Numbered from the stretch's first letter, positions 8,511 to 18,485 are shown. The stretch: 64,000 nt of DNA from Nitrosomonas sp. HPC101 (GCF_009833125.1 NZ_QRCC01000008.1:1-64000), one strand, 5' to 3'. Notes: generated from the sequence alone by a model not told the origin. Numbers and translations: made by a program.

Positions 8511-8533
8511 GGGAAACGCTTCATAACATGTAG

Positions 8534-9982
8534 TTACAGGAACCCTACATTTACTTGAAACAATTTCTCAACCTGTTGCACCATTTTTTTGTTGACGACG
8601 AACAGGATAATATGGTCATCCGGTTCGATTACCACGTCACGGTGTGCAATGATGACTTGAGCCTGATTGGGCTGATCGGCAGTATCATCTTCTTCGGTTC
8701 CGGATGATTCTTGATGATAAATATCTCTGGGCGGCAGTCCGCGCACAATGGCGCCGATGGTAGCTCCTCTGGGCAATTTGATCTCCCCGATTTTGCGGCC
8801 GACTATTCGGGAAGAGCTGGCGCTCCCGTGAGCGACCAGTTCCAATGCTTCGGCTGCCCCGCGCCGCAGGCTGTGCACCACCGCCACATCGCCCTGACGG
8901 ACATAAGCCAGCAGCGAGCCAATCGTAACCTGGGCGGGTGAAATAGCGATATCGATGCCGCTGTCCTGCATCAGATCTACATAAATACTGCGATTAATCA
9001 GTGCAATTACCCGGCGGGCCCCTTTGCGTTTGGCAATTAAGGCAGCCATGATATTGTTTTCTTCATCATTGGTTAGCGCGCAGAATACATCCATTTCGCT
9101 GACGTTTTCGCTTTCCAGTAGATCTTCGTCCGTGACATCCCCATGTAAAACCAGTACGTTATGTAGATTTTGGGTCAGAGATTCACATGTCCGGAGGTCT
9201 CGTTCGATAATCCGTATCTGGTGAGATACTTGTAGCACTTCAGCCAGACGCTGACCAATTCTTCCACCACCAGCAATCATTACTCGCCTAACCGGTTTAT
9301 CCATACGGCGTAATTCGCCCATAACGGCCTGAATATCATGCGTGGAGGCAATGAAAAATACTTCATCCCCTTCTTCAACAATGGTAGAGCCTTCGGGAAT
9401 GATGGGGTGATTACGGCGGAAAATAGCTGCAACGCGCGTTTCCAGACTGGGAACATGATGTCGTAATTCTTTCAACTGGCGCCCTACCAGCGGGCCGCCG
9501 TGGATCGCCTTTACTGCGACCAGGCTGACTTTACCCGATGCAAAATCAAGCACCTGCAATGCACCGGGGAATTCAATCAGCTTCTTGATATATTTAGTCA
9601 GGATGCGTTCTGGGCAAATCGCGAAATCAACACAAAAATTTTCGTTTGAGAATATATCGGGATGATTCAGATAATCGGTGGTGCGGATTCGGGCGATTCG
9701 GGTGGGGGTGCTAAACAGACTTGCCGCCAGTTTGCATGCAACCAGATTGGTTTCATCGCTACCGGTAAGGGCTAACAGCATATCAGCGTCTTCCATGCCT
9801 GCTTGGATCATAACGTTAGGATGAGATGCACTGCCAGTAATCGTGCGTAAATCCAATCGCTCTTGCAATGAAGTGAGGTTGCTCCTTATTTGATCAACGA
9901 CAGTTATATCATTGGACTCGCTGACCAGACTTTCAGCAACGGCCGATCCGACTCGACCTGCTCCCAGAATGATAATTTTCAC
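8534..9982 (-). CDS. trkA: TrkA, cytosolic NAD-binding regulator of TrkH
   Basis: Peripheral regulator with two tandem RCK units. Nucleotide-binding motifs are seen at the start (ILGAGRVGSAVAE) and near residue 236 (IAGGGRIGQRLAE). At 482 residues it is about 24 longer than E. coli TrkA (458); most of the surplus is an acidic, polar insert around residues 420-440 (ESSGTEEDDTADQP) inside the last RCK_C domain, probably a surface loop. First gene of the trkA-trkH operon; the 257 bases upstream presumably hold the promoter. Confidence 0.95.
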   Translation of the reverse strand: MKIIILGAGRVGSAVAESLVSESNDITVVDQIRSNLTSLQERLDLRTITGSASHPNVMIQAGMEDADMLLALTGSDETNLVACKLAASLFSTPTRIARIRTTDYLNHPDIFSNENFCVDFAICPERILTKYIKKLIEFPGALQVLDFASGKVSLVAVKAIHGGPLVGRQLKELRHHVPSLETRVAAIFRRNHPIIPEGSTIVEEGDEVFFIASTHDIQAVMGELRRMDKPVRRVMIAGGGRIGQRLAEVLQVSHQIRIIERDLRTCESLTQNLHNVLVLHGDVTDEDLLESENVSEMDVFCALTNDEENNIMAALIAKRKGARRVIALINRSIYVDLMQDSGIDIAISPAQVTIGSLLAYVRQGDVAVVHSLRRGAAEALELVAHGSASSSRIVGRKIGEIKLPRGATIGAIVRGLPPRDIYHQESSGTEEDDTADQPNQAQVIIAHRDVVIEPDDHIILFVVNKKMVQQVEKLFQVNVGFL

Positions 9983-10239
9983 TGCAGATACCCGTTTTTA
10001 CGAAGCTGATAATGTTTGGCGTGATTCATGTTCCGCCTGCTGGCGGTTTATGGAGCGGGAGATTTGTAGTTGACGGAAAAAAGCCACGTCATGGTATATC
10101 ATCCTGACCTTAAATCCAAGAAAGAGAGAAACCGGATCAAGGTTGTGTGCAGTACGAATATAGAAACATTATCTTTTACGGCAAATATGTGATCTGACTG
10201 GTACGGTTGCTGCCGGAATTGCAAAATGACTGTTGAAAT

Positions 10240-11514
10240 TCAGTACTGCAACCACTTCAGGGAAGTAATACGCTGCTCGATTTCATCCATGATTTCGTGG
10301 TATCTGGGGTCGTCGATGCTCCCGAAGCGAGCTTTAAAAGCACTTTCCGACATATGCTCAGGCAGGTCGGACCATGGGGGAATGAGATCGGTATCGCGGA
10401 TTCCGGCCAGGATGATATTGCGCATTCTGCGTGCAGAATCCTGACTGGACATGGCCTTCTCGGCGAAGCGCGTGCCGGAGCGATCTGCTATGAAATCGTT
10501 GAAGGAAAATCCGCTGCCTGAGCGTGCGTCTTCCAGTTCTTTGTATAAGCCAATTGCGTTGGACAGGATTGTATCCGAGTAAGCGGTAATGACTGCAGAT
10601 GCCATGAAATGCATGGCAAGATCACTGCGCCCGTCCAGCGTGATATTGACCCGGACCGGGTCCGGCCAACTGGCAGCTTCCGGAATGATCAGTTTGAACG
10701 GGACATGAATGACATGGAATGCGGTTACCAGTATTGCGGCCCGAAATTCCTCCAGTACGTTTTCACGTGAGGTATGACGGACAGTTTCCCGCATGATGAG
10801 CGCTAATATTTCAGACAATGGAGCGGCTTGTGAAGCTTGCTGGCGATTTTTTTCGTTCAAAAAAAGGTGATAGTGCAGCAGTCTGTCGAGTGCTTGTCGA
10901 TTAAAAAAAGGGAGATTGATCGATGCAGGGTTGGTATCGTCAATATCCCATCCCTTCCAGTAGTAGGTGATGGCCATTTCATTGCGAGAGAATTGCAGTT
11001 TTCTGAAGGCATCTACTCCGGCGTGTATATCAGGGCTGGTGATTTGCAGCCATGTCCGGAATGTTTTGAGTAACAGGTTGGCGAGTGTGTCCGGGATAGG
11101 CAGGCTCCCAATCTTTACCGCGCTGAATTCAGGGAGGCCGCTTGTTTCAGTCAGAGTGGCTTGCAGGTTCAAGTAGCTATCCATTATTTTCGCTGGAACT
11201 GGCAGACTTAACTCGATCTGTGCGATTCCGTCATGCATGGTGATTTGTGCATGCCCTTGTCCGAGATAATAAGCCAGATAATTCAATGCGTTATCAATAT
11301 CATCGGGCAAGATTCTGATTGTGGCGGATGTGCCAGGATGCACCCGGTGGCGGTGGGTATCGAGAATATTTTTTGCGCGTGCAATCTGTTTCGGTGTGAT
11401 GGAGACTTCTCTCGCAATCTTTGGTCGGCTATCAATAGCCAAGTAAGAGGCTCCTGCAAAGATGCCAGCAAGAATCAGCAAGCTGATTCCTGTTAGATTG
11501 AGTAATTTTCGCAT
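10240..11514 (-). CDS. Conserved membrane-anchored protein of unknown function
   Basis: I do not recognise a characterised homologue. The protein (about 424 residues from the fourth codon of the longest frame, MRKLLNL) has one N-terminal hydrophobic anchor (about residues 4-24) and is otherwise soluble, so most of it should be periplasmic. Residues about 60-140 resemble the layout of YpmS-like (DUF2140) domains: a repeated beta pattern ending IGSLPIPDTL. The C-terminal half is helical and charged, with two DPRY/DFIADR-like conserved-looking patches. It lies alone between trkA and a Slp-type lipoprotein, both on the same strand but separated by over 100 bases. Role unknown. Confidence 0.75.
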   Translation of the reverse strand: MRKLLNLTGISLLILAGIFAGASYLAIDSRPKIAREVSITPKQIARAKNILDTHRHRVHPGTSATIRILPDDIDNALNYLAYYLGQGHAQITMHDGIAQIELSLPVPAKIMDSYLNLQATLTETSGLPEFSAVKIGSLPIPDTLANLLLKTFRTWLQITSPDIHAGVDAFRKLQFSRNEMAITYYWKGWDIDDTNPASINLPFFNRQALDRLLHYHLFLNEKNRQQASQAAPLSEILALIMRETVRHTSRENVLEEFRAAILVTAFHVIHVPFKLIIPEAASWPDPVRVNITLDGRSDLAMHFMASAVITAYSDTILSNAIGLYKELEDARSGSGFSFNDFIADRSGTRFAEKAMSSQDSARRMRNIILAGIRDTDLIPPWSDLPEHMSESAFKARFGSIDDPRYHEIMDEIEQRITSLKWLQY

Positions 11515-11635
11515 GCAGATCAACAGGGTCTTATATCAGGCTGGATGCAATTCGGTTATTGGCTGGTAATCTGTGTCATATACGAGCTGATGTGGCGTTA
11601 CGTTATTGGATGTTCACTATCATAAATGTGGCTGC

Positions 11636-12184
11636 TTACCACCAGTACCGATAGGGCCGGTAATAGCCGTTGTAGAAAAACGGATAGCCATATCCATAAT
11701 AACCAGGGTAGGGCCCATAACGATAGGAGTTATCTTCACGATAGCTCTGTGGCCAAAGATGAATGGCCTTGGCTGTAATGAACGGGATATGAATGGTTTT
11801 GTGTCCGATCGTGCGTTCAATATCCCCTTTCACCGTGCCGACGATAGTTACTTCCGTGCCTTTGGTATAAATTGCCGGGTCAAGAAATTTGTTGATTTCC
11901 ACGGCAAAACGCCCCTCTCCGGATTTTCTGGTTTCCGGGTACCCATTGCGATTGAGTGGATAAAAAAGTACCTGCATCAGGCTGAAATCCGTTTCATTTT
12001 CCACTTCGATTACAGTTCCTCCCCAACGAACCGGTGTGCTCTTATAGGTTTCAGCATTCTGGCTGACTAGCTGATAGGGGATATCCGTTGCTGAAAAATT
12101 TCTGATTTCAGGCGGCATGCTGGTGCATGCGCTGGTAAGAAACAGAATGCACGGCGAGAGAAAGAGCAAGGTGTGGGTCTTCAT
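11636..12184 (-). CDS. Slp-family outer-membrane lipoprotein
   Basis: A 182-residue lipoprotein of the Slp/YeaY family (starvation-inducible or stress-linked outer-membrane lipoproteins, function poorly known). The start is placed at ATG 12184, with GAGGAAAAC just before it; this gives a proper signal peptide ending in the lipobox LTSAC. An upstream in-frame start would bury the signal peptide. The Slp domain occupies about residues 30-150, and the tail is extremely rich in Tyr, Gly and Pro (ending YRPYRYWW). Slp proteins often end in an aromatic tail; here it is unusually long. Confidence 0.85.
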   Translation of the reverse strand: MKTHTLLFLSPCILFLTSACTSMPPEIRNFSATDIPYQLVSQNAETYKSTPVRWGGTVIEVENETDFSLMQVLFYPLNRNGYPETRKSGEGRFAVEINKFLDPAIYTKGTEVTIVGTVKGDIERTIGHKTIHIPFITAKAIHLWPQSYREDNSYRYGPYPGYYGYGYPFFYNGYYRPYRYWW

Positions 12185-12431
12185 GTTTTCCTCAGCAAAT
12201 GAGGTGAAAATGTGAACCTTAAGCAACTTCAAGTTAGACAAGTACGCTGTCTGGATGTTCGGCTCGGACAATACACGATTTGCCATGTTTCTGATCAAAC
12301 CGGTTTATTCCGTTTGATTGAAAGGTATAATAATATTTTTTACATTCGACTTTAGATTGTTTTGCTTAATTCCATCTTTCACATGCCCTTGTATCATAGC
12401 CGATTTTGTACGAGGCTGAGGCATTGCTAAT

Positions 12432-13157
12432 ATGAATCAGTCTTCTATCCTGGATTTCAGGAGCGGTACTTTTTTTGCGCCAGTCCTGGTTCTGTATAGC
12501 AACAACATGGAAATGATCAGCCAGCGGTTACAGGACAAAATTGCAAGTGCTCCTGGCTTTTTCAGTAATTCTCCTGTGCTGTTTGATTTGAGTGAGCTGA
12601 ATAAAAATGACATAAAAGTGGATGTCGAGGCACTCATATCACTTCTTCGCAAATTGAGCCTGTTTCCCGTCGGGATCAGAGGCGGGGATGCTTCACAGGA
12701 AAAGCGGGCACTGGAATTATCTGTTCCGCTTGATTCCGGCCGCAGTCGCGGTGACGCCATCTTGCTTGAAATACAAAAGCAGGATGATACTGCGTCTGAA
12801 TTCCAGACTGTGGTCAGGGAAGCAGTGCGTACCCCGGCAATGATGATTACCCAGCCAGTACGTTCGGGCCAGCGCGTCTATGCCGCCAGTGATCTGGTGA
12901 TTCTGGCTCAGGTCAGTGCCGGTGCGGAAATCATGGCTGAGGGTAATATCCATGTTTACAACACGCTGAGAGGACGTGCTCTGGCTGGAGTACAGGGGGA
13001 TATCGAGGCGAGACTTTTTTGTCTGGACCTGCAGGCAGAGCTGATCTCGATTGCGGGCATTTATAAGACTAGCGAGGATTTGAAGGAAGTTTCCAGGAAA
13101 AAGCCGGTACAGGTTTATTTGCGGGATCAGGCGTTGATTATCGAAGAATTGGGCTGA
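12432..13157 (+). CDS. minC: MinC, septum-site inhibitor
   Basis: Blocks FtsZ ring assembly away from mid-cell. 241 residues: an N-terminal FtsZ-antagonising domain (about 1-110), a linker, and the C-terminal beta-helix that dimerises and binds MinD (about 135-235), recognisable from RSGQRVYA and the rung repeats [20 protein letters not shown]. First gene of minCDE; minD starts 25 bases downstream. Confidence 0.96.
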   Translation: MNQSSILDFRSGTFFAPVLVLYSNNMEMISQRLQDKIASAPGFFSNSPVLFDLSELNKNDIKVDVEALISLLRKLSLFPVGIRGGDASQEKRALELSVPLDSGRSRGDAILLEIQKQDDTASEFQTVVREAVRTPAMMITQPVRSGQRVYAASDLVILAQVSAGAEIMAEGNIHVYNTLRGRALAGVQGDIEARLFCLDLQAELISIAGIYKTSEDLKEVSRKKPVQVYLRDQALIIEELG

Positions 13158-13182
13158 AAATATTTCTGAGAAGGAGATTCAA

Positions 13183-13989
13183 TTGGCAAGAATCGTTGTT
13201 GTAACATCTGGGAAGGGGGGGGTTGGCAAAACCACAACCAGTGCTGCTATTGCCATGGGGCTGGCAAAAAAAGGGCATAAAACGGCTGTCATCGATTTTG
13301 ACGTCGGTTTGCGTAATCTGGATTTGATTATGGGGTGCGAGCGTCGTGTGGTGTACGATTTTGTCAATGTTATCAATGGTGAAGCAAATCTTAATCAGGC
13401 GCTGATCCGGGACAAGAATTGTAATCAGCTTTATATTCTTCCTGCATCACAAACGCGTGATAAGGATGCGTTGAATCTGGAAGGTGTTGGCAAAGTACTG
13501 GAGGAACTTTCCAAAGATTTTAAATATATTGTGTGCGATTCTCCTGCGGGTATTGAGAAAGGAGCTTATCTGGCCATGTATTATGCGGACGATGCTTTCG
13601 TTGTGACCAATCCGGAAGTTTCGTCCGTAAGAGATTCGGATCGCATGCTGGGAATACTGGCAAGTAAATCGCGTCGGGCTGAATTGAACATGGAACCCAT
13701 CAAGGAATATCTGCTGCTGTCGCGCTATGATCCGGAACGGGTTGAATCGGGTGAAATGCTGAGCCTGGAAGATGTGCAGGAGATTCTGTCACTGCATTTG
13801 CTTGGCGTTATTCCTGAATCCAAAGCGGTATTGAATGCGTCAAACGCGGGAATTCCTGTGGTTCTGGATGAAAAAAGCGACGCCGGACAAGCTTATGCAG
13901 ATGTGGTGGCGCGTTATCTTGGTGAAAAAAGACCTCTTCGTTTTATCGATGGCAAGAAAGGTTTCTTTAGAAAGCTGTTTGGAGGGTAA
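13183..13989 (+). CDS. minD: MinD, septum-site ATPase
   Basis: Membrane-cycling ATPase that recruits MinC and is released by MinE. 268 residues. The deviant Walker A motif GKGGVGKTT (residues about 9-17), the LDLIMG/DFDVGLRN switch regions and the C-terminal amphipathic membrane-targeting helix (GFFRKLFGG) are all present. The start is TTG at 13183, chosen because GAAGGAGA lies eight bases ahead and the family begins exactly there (LARIVVVTSGKGG). Followed by minE after three bases. Confidence 0.97.
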   Translation: MARIVVVTSGKGGVGKTTTSAAIAMGLAKKGHKTAVIDFDVGLRNLDLIMGCERRVVYDFVNVINGEANLNQALIRDKNCNQLYILPASQTRDKDALNLEGVGKVLEELSKDFKYIVCDSPAGIEKGAYLAMYYADDAFVVTNPEVSSVRDSDRMLGILASKSRRAELNMEPIKEYLLLSRYDPERVESGEMLSLEDVQEILSLHLLGVIPESKAVLNASNAGIPVVLDEKSDAGQAYADVVARYLGEKRPLRFIDGKKGFFRKLFGG

Positions 13990-13992
13990 ATA

Positions 13993-14289
13993 ATGAGCTT
14001 ACTGGATTATTTCAGATCGTCTAAATCTAAGACAGCTTCGGTTGCCAAGGAAAGATTGCAGATCCTTGTCGCTCATGAGCGCTATTACCGCGACAAGCCA
14101 TCCTATCTGCCGCAGCTGCAGGAAGAACTGATGCAGGTTATCCGGAAATACGTACAAGTAGATCAGGATGCCATATCTGTAAAATTTGATCAGGATGACA
14201 ATCAGGAAACACTGGAGCTGAATATCATTTTGCCGGATACGCAAAATACCCGGAATACCCAGCAGGGTATGATCCGGAATGCGCTTTAG
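13993..14289 (+). CDS. minE: MinE, topological specificity factor
   Basis: Stimulates the MinD ATPase and drives pole-to-pole oscillation. 98 residues against 88 in E. coli, with the N-terminal membrane-targeting part (SLLDYFR), the anti-MinCD helix region (AKERLQILVAHER) and the C-terminal dimerisation domain. The last 10-12 polar residues (NTRNTQQGM) are an extension. Last gene of minCDE; a small hairpin follows. Confidence 0.96.
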   Translation: MSLLDYFRSSKSKTASVAKERLQILVAHERYYRDKPSYLPQLQEELMQVIRKYVQVDQDAISVKFDQDDNQETLELNIILPDTQNTRNTQQGMIRNAL

Positions 14290-14313
14290 GAGACCCCCTG
14301 AAATTGGCTTTCA

Positions 14314-14343
14314 AGCAAGCCATGGTGTTGTATGGTGCTTGCT
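14314..14343 (+). terminator. Weak hairpin after minE
   Basis: AGCAAGC pairs with GCTTGCT, extended by an imperfect CAT/ATG pair, 25 bases past the minE stop. There is no T run, so it may only stabilise the mRNA end or assist Rho-dependent termination. Confidence 0.3.
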
Positions 14344-14489
14344 GATTCATTTGTCCATTTGATATATCCTGTTTGCGTTCTGTGCGCCTTGCGCTTTATT
14401 CCATACAACCTGATTTCTGGAGGCGTCTATCAGATTGCTGAAATTCATCAGGAAGTTTTTACGAGGGCCTGGCTGCCAGATCTCCTGAG

Positions 14490-15176
14490 ATGACTTGCGT
14501 TGCGCTTTTTTGTTTTTCCGAGTTGGATGCCAGCAGAGCAGGGTGCAGGAAATGGATTCTGGCTGTGATTCTGATTTTGGCTGGATGTGCTGGGCCGGAT
14601 GTCCGTCATGCCGAGGTAAGAACAGTAGTTATCCAGCCTGTATATGAACAGGCTGGTATTTTGGAGAAACCTTTTGTGCTGATCGGCAGGCTGGTAGTAA
14701 ATGCCCGGCAGCAGAAGTTCTCGGGTGGAATACGCTGGCACCATACCGGGCAGAGTGATGAAATTTATTTGTTTTCTCCCCTTGGACAGGTTGTTGCAGA
14801 AATCCTCCAAGATCAGACTGGGGTTCGTCTGGCAACTTCCGAACCGGCGATCTATCAGGCACAAAGTGCAGAATATCTTACCAGCCAGGTATTGGGCTGG
14901 GAATTGCCTCTTGCCGGTTTGCAGTTCTGGGTGCGCGGAGAACATTTTCCAGGTACCGTCGCTGAAAAGGATCTGGATCAGCGTAATCATGTCGTGGCAA
15001 TTCGCCAGGATGGATGGAATATCGTCTATCAGAGTTATTACCCGGAGCAGTCGACCGTTCCGGCCTTGCCCAGGTTACTGGAGTTCAGTCGTCAAGGTAT
15101 AAAGATGAAGCTGATCGTTGATCGTTGGGAGGGCGAGACGGGAAGGGCTACTGGAGCGGACAGAAAGCTGCCGTAA
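14490..15176 (+). CDS. lolB: LolB, outer-membrane lipoprotein receptor
   Basis: Accepts lipoproteins from LolA and inserts them in the outer membrane. 228 residues, with a signal peptide ending in the lipobox ILAGC (Cys about residue 33) and a single LolB beta-barrel domain (about 55-215) containing SGGIRWHH and the SPLGQVVAEI strand. It starts the betaproteobacterial order lolB-ispE-tRNA-Gln-prs-rplY-pth-ychF, with ispE 24 bases downstream. The N-terminal dozen residues before the signal core look non-essential; a slightly later start is possible. Confidence 0.9.
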   Translation: MTCVALFCFSELDASRAGCRKWILAVILILAGCAGPDVRHAEVRTVVIQPVYEQAGILEKPFVLIGRLVVNARQQKFSGGIRWHHTGQSDEIYLFSPLGQVVAEILQDQTGVRLATSEPAIYQAQSAEYLTSQVLGWELPLAGLQFWVRGEHFPGTVAEKDLDQRNHVVAIRQDGWNIVYQSYYPEQSTVPALPRLLEFSRQGIKMKLIVDRWEGETGRATGADRKLP

Positions 15177-15200
15177 TGGTTCTTCATTTTCATATAAGGC

Positions 15201-16037
15201 ATGAATATATTTCCAGCGCCGGCCAAACTTAATCTGTTTCTGCATGTGATCGGCTGTCGAGATGACGGTTACCATTTGCTGCAGACTGTTTTTCGCTTTA
15301 TCAACTACTCGGATAGGCTGCGTTTTGACGTCACTCGTGATGGTGTCATCGGACATGCGAATTTGATTCCCGGCCTTCCGGAAGCGGATGATTTATGTGT
15401 GCGGGCAGCAAAATTGTTACGGCAACAGTCCGGCAGAGAGTCACTCGGAGTGAAAATTCATTTGGAAAAGAACATTCCGGTAGGAGGAGGGCTGGGCGGA
15501 GGAAGCTCCGATGCGGCTACAACGCTGATTGCTCTGAACAGGCTATGGGGGATTGATTGGGAAAGAGAACGTTTAATGGCGCTGGGGCTGGAACTGGGTG
15601 CCGATGTCCCGGTATTTATTTACGGCAGGAATGCATTTGCTGAAGGCATTGGTGAAAAACTGGAGGAAGTCGATTTGCTACCCGCCTGGTACGTCGTTCT
15701 GACACCACCTGTTCGGATTTCCACAGCAATGGTTTTTGCCAGCAAGGAGTTGACACGAAACACGATTCCTATCAAAATGGCGGCCTTTTCCATGGTGCAG
15801 GGACATAATGATCTTGAGCCGGTTGCAATGCGCTTGCAGCCTGTTATTGCTGAATGGCTGGATTGGTTAAAACAGCAACATGGATTGACAAAAGTAGCAA
15901 TGAGTGGTTCCGGATCATGTGTATTTGCAGAATTCCCTTCCGAATCAACTGCGCAGGCGATATTCGGACAATTGCCTGATGGCATGAGTGGTTTTGTCGC
16001 ACCAGGGCTTGCAAGACATCCTTTGCTGGATTTTTAG
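15201..16037 (+). CDS. ispE: IspE, 4-diphosphocytidyl-2-C-methyl-D-erythritol kinase
   Basis: Phosphorylates CDP-methylerythritol in the MEP isoprenoid pathway, ultimately feeding the polyprenyl tail used by UbiA. 278 residues, typical length. GHMP-kinase motifs are intact: AKLNLFLHV (substrate Lys), the ATP loop PVGGGLGGGSSDAA (about residues 92-105), the catalytic Asp in GADVPVF, and the C-terminal SGSGSCVF. The tRNA-Gln gene begins seven bases after its stop, so they are probably transcribed together. Confidence 0.97.
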   Translation: MNIFPAPAKLNLFLHVIGCRDDGYHLLQTVFRFINYSDRLRFDVTRDGVIGHANLIPGLPEADDLCVRAAKLLRQQSGRESLGVKIHLEKNIPVGGGLGGGSSDAATTLIALNRLWGIDWERERLMALGLELGADVPVFIYGRNAFAEGIGEKLEEVDLLPAWYVVLTPPVRISTAMVFASKELTRNTIPIKMAAFSMVQGHNDLEPVAMRLQPVIAEWLDWLKQQHGLTKVAMSGSGSCVFAEFPSESTAQAIFGQLPDGMSGFVAPGLARHPLLDF

Positions 16038-16044
16038 AATATTT

Positions 16045-16119
16045 TGGGGAGTCGCCAAGTGGTAAGGCACCGGATTTTGATTCCGGCATTCGTAGGTTCG
16101 ATCCCTACCTCCCCAGCCA
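16045..16119 (+). tRNA. tRNA-Gln(TTG)
   Basis: 75 nt with acceptor TGGGGAG/CTCCCCA, anticodon arm CCGGA-TTTTGAT-TCCGG (anticodon TTG), T arm GTAGGTTCGATCCCTAC and encoded CCA. Sits between ispE and prs, as in many proteobacteria. Confidence 0.97.
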
Positions 16120-16172
16120 AATTCTGCCAAATCTATCCGTGCCACCTTTTAAACCGGAAGTAAAAGTTACCT

Positions 16173-17123
16173 ATGTCCTATGACAGCCTGATGGTTTTTA
16201 CCGGAACGGCCAATCCCAAGCTGGCACATGATGTGGTCAAGTACCTGAATATCAATCTTGGGCGTGCAACCGTGGGGCGCTTCAGCGATGGTGAGATCAT
16301 GGTGGAAATACTTGAAAATGTCAGGGGTAACGATGTTTTTGTATTGCAATCCACCTGTGCACCGACTAACGACAGCCTGATGGAAATTCTGGTGATTGTT
16401 GACGCACTGAAACGTGCGTCAGCCAGCCGTGTTACCACGGCGATTCCTTATTTCGGCTATGCGCGACAGGATAGGCGAACCCGTTCTGCACGGGTGCCTA
16501 TTACAGCCAAGGTTGTGGCAAACATGCTAAGTAGCGTCGGTGTCGACAGGGTGTTGACCATGGATCTGCATTCCGATCAGATCCAGGGGTTTTTTGATAT
16601 TCCTGTGGATAATATTTATGGCACGCCAACATTGCTGGGCGATATCTGGAAGCATGATTACCAGAATCTGATTGTGGTATCTCCTGATGTGGGTGGGGTT
16701 GTCAGGGCTCGCCACATGGCCAAGCGTCTGGAATGTGATTTGGCCATTATCGACAAGCGGCGTCCCAAACCGAATGAATCTAAGGTCATGAATATCATCG
16801 GTGATGTTAGGGGGCGTACCTGTGTAATTATTGACGACATGGTGGATACAGCAAATACATTATGTGAGGCGGCTTCAGCGCTTAAACAGGAGGGTGCAGC
16901 CAGCGTGATTGCCTATTCAACGCATGCAGTTTTATCAGGCAGGGCGGTGGAACGCGTACAGAATTCTGATCTGGACAAACTGGTGGTGACGGATACGATT
17001 CCCCTAAGAAAAGATGCTATCCAATGTGATCGTATACAGCAATTGAGTGTGGCCAGTTTACTAGGTGAATCCATGCTCAGGGTGAGTAATGAAAGTTCAC
17101 TGAGCTCGTTATTCATAGAATAA
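16173..17123 (+). CDS. prs: Ribose-phosphate pyrophosphokinase
   Basis: Makes PRPP from ribose-5-phosphate and ATP for nucleotides, His and Trp. 316 residues (E. coli 315). The divalent-cation/flexible-loop segment ([10 protein letters not shown]), the [15 protein letters not shown] block and the PRPP-binding loop [12 protein letters not shown] are present; the loop's AN replaces the GG of E. coli. Follows tRNA-Gln by 53 bases and precedes rplY. Confidence 0.97.
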   Translation: MSYDSLMVFTGTANPKLAHDVVKYLNINLGRATVGRFSDGEIMVEILENVRGNDVFVLQSTCAPTNDSLMEILVIVDALKRASASRVTTAIPYFGYARQDRRTRSARVPITAKVVANMLSSVGVDRVLTMDLHSDQIQGFFDIPVDNIYGTPTLLGDIWKHDYQNLIVVSPDVGGVVRARHMAKRLECDLAIIDKRRPKPNESKVMNIIGDVRGRTCVIIDDMVDTANTLCEAASALKQEGAASVIAYSTHAVLSGRAVERVQNSDLDKLVVTDTIPLRKDAIQCDRIQQLSVASLLGESMLRVSNESSLSSLFIE

Positions 17124-17175
17124 AATAACTTTCTGGTCCGTTCACAGATGGATGGGCTGTTTTCAGGAGAATAGA

Positions 17176-17784
17176 ATGTCAATCGAGATAAGTGCCAACA
17201 GTCGTAAATTACATGGAACCGGTGCAAATCGTCGCCTGCGTATCCAAGGAAGATTGCCGGGTGTCATCTACGGGGGGGGCGGTGCCACACAGTCGATAGA
17301 TCTTGATCACAAGGATCTCTATTACAAGCTGAAAACAGATGCCTTTCATGCATCGATACTGTCAATTGATGTAGATGGCAAAAAAGAACAAGTGCTTTTG
17401 CGTGATGTGCAGATGCATCCGTTCAAGCAACAGGTATTGCATATTGATTTTCAGCGTATTAAACAGGATCAGAAAATTAACGTGAAGATCCCTCTGAATT
17501 TCATTAACGCTGACGTGGCACCGGGAGTGAAATTGTCAGGCGGGATCATCAGTCATGTGGCAACTGAAATTGAAATATCTTGCTTGCCTAAAGATTTGCC
17601 TGAATCCATTACGGTGGACTTGTCGGAAATGGTAGCCGGTAGCACGATACACACAAGCGACCTGAATCTGCCGGAAAATGTTGAAATACCAGCCTTGTTG
17701 AGAGGTGATAATCAGCCAATCTCCAGTCTTATCGTGCCACGAGGCGGCGAGACTGCCAGTGAATCTGATGAAGAATCAGCCTGA
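17176..17784 (+). CDS. rplY: Ribosomal protein bL25, CTC/TL5 type
   Basis: Binds 5S rRNA. The 202-residue form has an L25 domain (about 1-95) plus the C-terminal TL5/CTC beta domain, unlike the short E. coli L25. The start ATG at 17176 follows CAGGAGAAT; an upstream in-frame start adds unsupported residues. Tail is acidic (SESDEES). Located between prs and pth as in many bacteria. Confidence 0.95.
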   Translation: MSIEISANSRKLHGTGANRRLRIQGRLPGVIYGGGGATQSIDLDHKDLYYKLKTDAFHASILSIDVDGKKEQVLLRDVQMHPFKQQVLHIDFQRIKQDQKINVKIPLNFINADVAPGVKLSGGIISHVATEIEISCLPKDLPESITVDLSEMVAGSTIHTSDLNLPENVEIPALLRGDNQPISSLIVPRGGETASESDEESA

Positions 17785-17806
17785 TTCTGCCTGATTTCTG
17801 TTTATG

Positions 17807-17829
17807 CGCCAGAGTATATTGCTCTGGCG
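17807..17829 (+). terminator. Hairpin after rplY
   Basis: Perfect eight-base stem CGCCAGAG/CTCTGGCG with a seven-base loop, 22 bases past the rplY stop. The following sequence is T-rich but interrupted, so it is a moderate intrinsic terminator. Confidence 0.6.
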
Positions 17830-17897
17830 TGATTCTTGTTATTCTGAAATTCAATTCTCTTTTACCAAATCGTCTGCTGTCGGGACCGTACTGAACT

Positions 17898-18485
17898 ATG
17901 GAATTACCCATAAGGCTGGTGGCTGGCCTTGGCAATCCGGGTGAAAAATATGCTTCGACCCGTCATAATGTCGGTTTTGATTGGCTGGATCATCTGGCCG
18001 GCTTGCAGCGGGCTGCATTCGCACTGGAAACCCGATTCCGAGGATTATGCACGCGTATTATTCAATCTGATACTGATATCTGGTTGCTCAAACCGCAAAC
18101 CTACATGAATGTCAGTGGTATGTCAGTTGCTGCTATATGCCGCTATTACAAGATAGCACCCGAGCAGATACTGATCGTTCATGATGAACTGGATCTGCAG
18201 CCTGGCATTATCAGGCTGAAATTCGGTGGTGGAACCGGGGGGCACAATGGTCTTAAAAGTATCGTTGCTGATCTTTCCAGTCAGGCTTTCTGGCGATTGC
18301 GGATCGGCGTGGGACATCCCGGGGATCGAAATCAGGTGGTGGATTATGTCCTGCATCCCCCGCGTAAGGAAGAAGCCGTGTTGATTGATGAGGCAATAGA
18401 TCACAGCATGCAGGTATGGCCATTAATCGCCCGGGGGGATTTTTCCGTGGCAATGCAGCGACTGCATACCCGGCAGGAAAACTGA
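17898..18485 (+). CDS. pth: Peptidyl-tRNA hydrolase
   Basis: Recycles tRNA from prematurely released peptidyl-tRNA. 195 residues, E. coli length. Catalytic and substrate residues are all visible: the Asn of GLGNPG, the catalytic His of TRHNVGF, Asn in MNVSG, the Asp in VHDELDL and the Asn in GGHNGLKS. Lies between rplY and ychF, as in E. coli and most relatives. Confidence 0.97.
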   Translation: MELPIRLVAGLGNPGEKYASTRHNVGFDWLDHLAGLQRAAFALETRFRGLCTRIIQSDTDIWLLKPQTYMNVSGMSVAAICRYYKIAPEQILIVHDELDLQPGIIRLKFGGGTGGHNGLKSIVADLSSQAFWRLRIGVGHPGDRNQVVDYVLHPPRKEEAVLIDEAIDHSMQVWPLIARGDFSVAMQRLHTRQEN

